DNA of 64,000 bases from Afipia sp. GAS231 (GTDB lineage Bacteria; Pseudomonadota; Alphaproteobacteria; Rhizobiales; Xanthobacteraceae), in assembly GCF_900103365.1 (NCBI RefSeq), contig NZ_LT629703.1:5008501-5072500 (forward strand). Direction: 5' to 3'. A model generated the notes under the pieces. The model was not told where the DNA came from. It worked only from the letters and a program-made list of their open reading frames with translations, and ran no database searches. Positions within the stretch are counted from its first letter, which is position 1, and the number at the start of each line of letters is the position of its first letter. Position numbers and translations under genes: made by a program. Below, piece by piece: positions 61,575 to 64,000 of the stretch.

Positions 61575-62114
61575 TCACCACGGCAGGCCGCATAGGTCGA
61601 TGACGCCGTCGCGCGGCTTGCGGGTGAAATCGAACACAAATGGCGCCATCGCGTCGAAGCGAACCCGTCCCCCCGGTTGTTCGGCGTAGATTTCACCCTT
61701 GAAGGGATGCCAGCCGCGCGCCTGATAATAGGCTTCGTTGTGCGGCTCGCAGAACAGCAGGGCGAACTTGATCGCTTCGTGGTCGCGCATGGTCTGAACC
61801 GCCGCGTTGAGGGCGAGGGTGGCGTAGCCGCGCCCCCGGAAATCCTCGCGGGTTGCGACGCCGCCGATGCCGCCGATATCCACCTTGCGCCCGTCCCAGG
61901 TGACGGTGCGGAAGTGGATCCCGACATGGCAGGCAAGTCCCGCTTTCGGTGATTCCTCGGGCGCATCGATCAGCACCCGCAAATCCGCATGTGCCCACTC
62001 GATATGACCCCAGGGCAGCCTCTCGACGACATGGCGCGGCCAGACCGCATTCATCAGCGGTTCGACCGTTTTCCACGACGCGTCCCCGTTCAGGACGTCG
62101 ATCTCAATGCTCAT
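61575..62114 (-). CDS. GNAT-family N-acetyltransferase
   Basis: 179 residues. The acetyl-CoA-binding core is visible in GGIGGVATREDFRGRGYATL (the RGRGYA pyrophosphate loop), followed by ALLFCEPHNEAYYQARGW. The C-terminal part is like the aminoglycoside N-acetyltransferase AAC(2')-type fold by length and by the FDFTRKPRDGVIDLCGLPW end, but a resistance function is not established. Single gene leftward, 91 bp after the MATE start. Confidence 0.85.
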   Translation of the reverse strand: MSIEIDVLNGDASWKTVEPLMNAVWPRHVVERLPWGHIEWAHADLRVLIDAPEESPKAGLACHVGIHFRTVTWDGRKVDIGGIGGVATREDFRGRGYATLALNAAVQTMRDHEAIKFALLFCEPHNEAYYQARGWHPFKGEIYAEQPGGRVRFDAMAPFVFDFTRKPRDGVIDLCGLPW

Positions 62115-62251
62115 GCCGGTTTAGCCCTCTGTTGGCGCGTTGACCGTGGTCTTGATCGCGATCCGTGATCGCAATCACAGACCCGCGCCGTGCGCCTTGC
62201 TGTCATAATGCCAAATGCTATGGTTGTCGCGATCGGGACTTGGGAACGTCG

Positions 62252-64000
62252 ATGCGTCGGCTCGCCGCCTTTTTATTCATGGCTTCAATCGCTTGCCTGG
62301 CCGGCCAACCGGCCTTGGCGGACAAGCGCGTCGCATTCGTGATCGGCAATTCCAACTATCAGAACGTCGGCGCCCTGACCAATCCGGCCAATGACGCCGC
62401 CGCGATCACCGAGATGTTCAAGAAGGCCGCGTTCGACGTCGTCGAATCCCGGCGCGACCTGAAAAATACCGAGATGCGACGCGCGCTGCGCGACTTCACC
62501 GAGAAGGCGCGCGATGCCGACATCGCGGTGATCTACTATGCCGGTCACGGCATCGAGGTCGATGGAACCAACTATCTGATTCCGGTGGACGCCGCGCTCG
62601 AGCGCGATACCGACGCCTATGACGAGGCGATCGCGCTCGACCGGATCCTGCAGGCGATCGAACCTGCCAAGCAATTGCGCCTCGTCATACTCGATGCCTG
62701 CCGCGACAATCCGTTCGCCAAGAGCATGAAACGGACCGTGGCGTCGCGCTCGCTCGGCCGCGGCCTTGCCGGTGTCGAACCGTCGAGGCCGAACACGCTG
62801 ATCGCGTTCGCGGCGAAGGGCGGCTCGACGGCTTCCGATGGCGACAGCAAGAACAGCCCGTTCACGACAGCGCTGCTGAGATATCTCGTCAAGCCGGGCC
62901 TGGAACTCGGCAAGGCGTTCCGCCTGGTGCGGGATGACGTCATGAATGCCACCGCCAACAAGCAGGAGCCGTTCGTCTACGGCTCGCTCGGCGGCAACGA
63001 CGTGGCGCTGGTGCCCGCGCCTGCCGCGCCGCCCCCGGCCGGCAACGCCAACGCCAACGCCGATCTTCGCCGCGACTATGAACTGGCCGAACGCGTCGGC
63101 ACCAAGGAGGCCTGGGACTCCTTCATTCTGGCCAACCCGTCGGGCTTCTATACTGATCTGGCCAAGGCGCAGCGCAACAAGCTCGCCGCCGAAGCCGCGC
63201 GGATTGCCGCGACCGAAAAAGCCCGCGAGGCCGCGGAAGAGCGGACGAGGCTTGCCGCCGAAGGCGCCAAGGCCGCCGAACAGGCCAAGGCTGCCGCACA
63301 GTCGAAGGCTGCCGAAGAGGCAAGGCTCGCAGCCGAAAAGAAGAAGCAGGTCGAGGACGCCAAAGTTGTCGCCGCCGAACAGGCCAAGGTCGCGGCGCAG
63401 GCCAAAGCCGCCGAAGAGGCCGAAAAAGCCAGACTCGCGGCCGAGAAGAAAAAGCAGACGGAGGATGCGAAGCTCGCCGCGGCGGAGCAGGCGAAAGCTG
63501 TCGAGCAGCAGAACCGCGCAGCGGAAGAAGCCAGAAAGTTGGAAGGGGCCAAACTCGAAGGGGCCAAGGTCGCTGCGGTTGAACCCGCCAAAGAGACGGT
63601 GAAGTCAGATGGGCCCGCGCAGGATATTCCGCGATTGCTGCAGTCCGAACTGAAACGGGTCGGCTGCAAGACCGGCGAGATCAACGGCGAATGGAACGCA
63701 TCGTCGCGCCAGGCGCTGGCGTCCTTCAACGACAAGGCCGGCACCAAATTCGACGTCAAGGTCGCCAGTATCGATGCACTGGATGCGGTCAAGGCGAAGC
63801 CCGGCCGCGTGTGTCCGCTGGAATGCGAGCGCGGCACCCGCGCGAATGGCGATAGCTGCGTGAAGATTACCTGCGACGACGGCTATGTGCTCGGATCGAG
63901 CGGCAGTTGCGAGAAGCGCCCCGAGCGCAAGCCGGCGGTCGCCCAACGCGAGCGCCGGGCACCGGCCGCGGCGGGGCGCCGCGGCGGCAAGTGCTTCATG
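62252..64000 (+). CDS. Caspase-like (peptidase C14) protein, 3' end outside window
   Basis: 583 codons present, open to the right edge. Sec signal peptide (about 1-23, ending PALA). The caspase-fold domain (about 25-245) has the catalytic dyad His99 in YYAGHG and Cys150 in LDACRDNP. A linker, then an alanine/lysine/glutamate-rich coiled coil (about 310-450) with a repeated AEQAKAAAQSKAAEEA-type unit, follows. A peptidoglycan-binding-like segment (LLQSELKRVGCKTGEINGEW) and a cysteine-rich tail (CPLECERGTRANGDSC) complete it. Such periplasmic metacaspase-like proteins are frequent in Bradyrhizobium; their role is unclear. The start ATG is the first in frame, with GGGAAC upstream. Confidence 0.9.
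   Translation, partial: MRRLAAFLFMASIACLAGQPALADKRVAFVIGNSNYQNVGALTNPANDAAAITEMFKKAAFDVVESRRDLKNTEMRRALRDFTEKARDADIAVIYYAGHGIEVDGTNYLIPVDAALERDTDAYDEAIALDRILQAIEPAKQLRLVILDACRDNPFAKSMKRTVASRSLGRGLAGVEPSRPNTLIAFAAKGGSTASDGDSKNSPFTTALLRYLVKPGLELGKAFRLVRDDVMNATANKQEPFVYGSLGGNDVALVPAPAAPPPAGNANANADLRRDYELAERVGTKEAWDSFILANPSGFYTDLAKAQRNKLAAEAARIAATEKAREAAEERTRLAAEGAKAAEQAKAAAQSKAAEEARLAAEKKKQVEDAKVVAAEQAKVAAQAKAAEEAEKARLAAEKKKQTEDAKLAAAEQAKAVEQQNRAAEEARKLEGAKLEGAKVAAVEPAKETVKSDGPAQDIPRLLQSELKRVGCKTGEINGEWNASSRQALASFNDKAGTKFDVKVASIDALDAVKAKPGRVCPLECERGTRANGDSCVKITCDDGYVLGSSGSCEKRPERKPAVAQRERRAPAAAGRRGGKCFM

Noticed and set aside
1..64000. CRISPR arrays, insertion-sequence transposases, rRNA operons
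   Set aside because: No regularly spaced direct repeats with unique spacers, no transposase-like proteins and no rRNA-like stretches were seen on reading both strands.

Overview
The window looks like chromosomal DNA of a GC-rich alphaproteobacterium, most likely Bradyrhizobium or a close relative (Nitrobacteraceae). This rests on protein style, on a tRNA-fMet 3' end of alphaproteobacterial type and on palindromic intergenic repeats of the Rhizobiales kind; it is inference, not a database result. No rRNA, complete tRNA or CRISPR array was seen.

Bases 1 to about 31,517 read as an accessory catabolic island. A tyrosine recombinase (30006-31253) sits beside a 45-bp 3' fragment of tRNA-fMet (31473-31517), the expected right junction of an element inserted in that tRNA. 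The left end lies outside the window. The heart of the island is a leftward cluster. It has a 1068-residue fused reductive dehalogenase/NAD(P)H reductase (17068-20274, BhbA/NpRdhA type), an IclR regulator, pobA, and the two protocatechuate 4,5-dioxygenase subunits ligA and ligB. Divergent from it are a tripartite-tricarboxylate (Bug) binding protein, an aldehyde dehydrogenase and a benzoylformate-decarboxylase-type ThDP enzyme. Together they suggest aerobic use of halogenated 4-hydroxyphenyl compounds: keto acid to aldehyde to halo-4-hydroxybenzoate, reductive dehalogenation to 4-hydroxybenzoate, hydroxylation to protocatechuate, then meta cleavage. A near-identical palindromic block (GGACC-NN-GGTCC core) lies upstream of both the dehalogenase and pobA, so the two are probably one regulon.

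Left of this cluster are two GlxA-type (AraC) regulators. Each is divergent from genes of the DJ-1/PfpI (isonitrile-hydratase-like) family, with an alpha/beta hydrolase, an MHS transporter and an aromatic/aspartate aminotransferase. Two acyl-CoA ligases and two tandem LysR regulators are also present. To the right are another alpha/beta hydrolase, an AAHS aromatic-acid transporter and a third LysR gene. The island also carries many gene remnants: a lysR tail, a membrane-protein tail, a hydrolase tail, a Rieske oxygenase and a Bug receptor. It seems to have been assembled by repeated duplication and decay.

From 31,546 on, the gene set looks like core genome. It has an MHS transporter with a LuxR regulator divergent from a second ThDP enzyme, LemA plus an M48 protease, and a metallo-beta-lactamase-fold protein. 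It also has a cytochrome b561/ethylbenzene-dehydrogenase-type heme protein coupled to a ferredoxin reductase. A type I secretion locus follows: a repetitive 1060-residue probable substrate divergent from ABC and HlyD genes. The rest comprises htpG, a penicillin-acylase-type Ntn hydrolase, a DUF2278/phospholipase-D/secreted-protein trio, a DUF3095 protein, DUF2147, a MATE exporter, a GNAT acetyltransferase and a caspase-like protein cut by the right edge.
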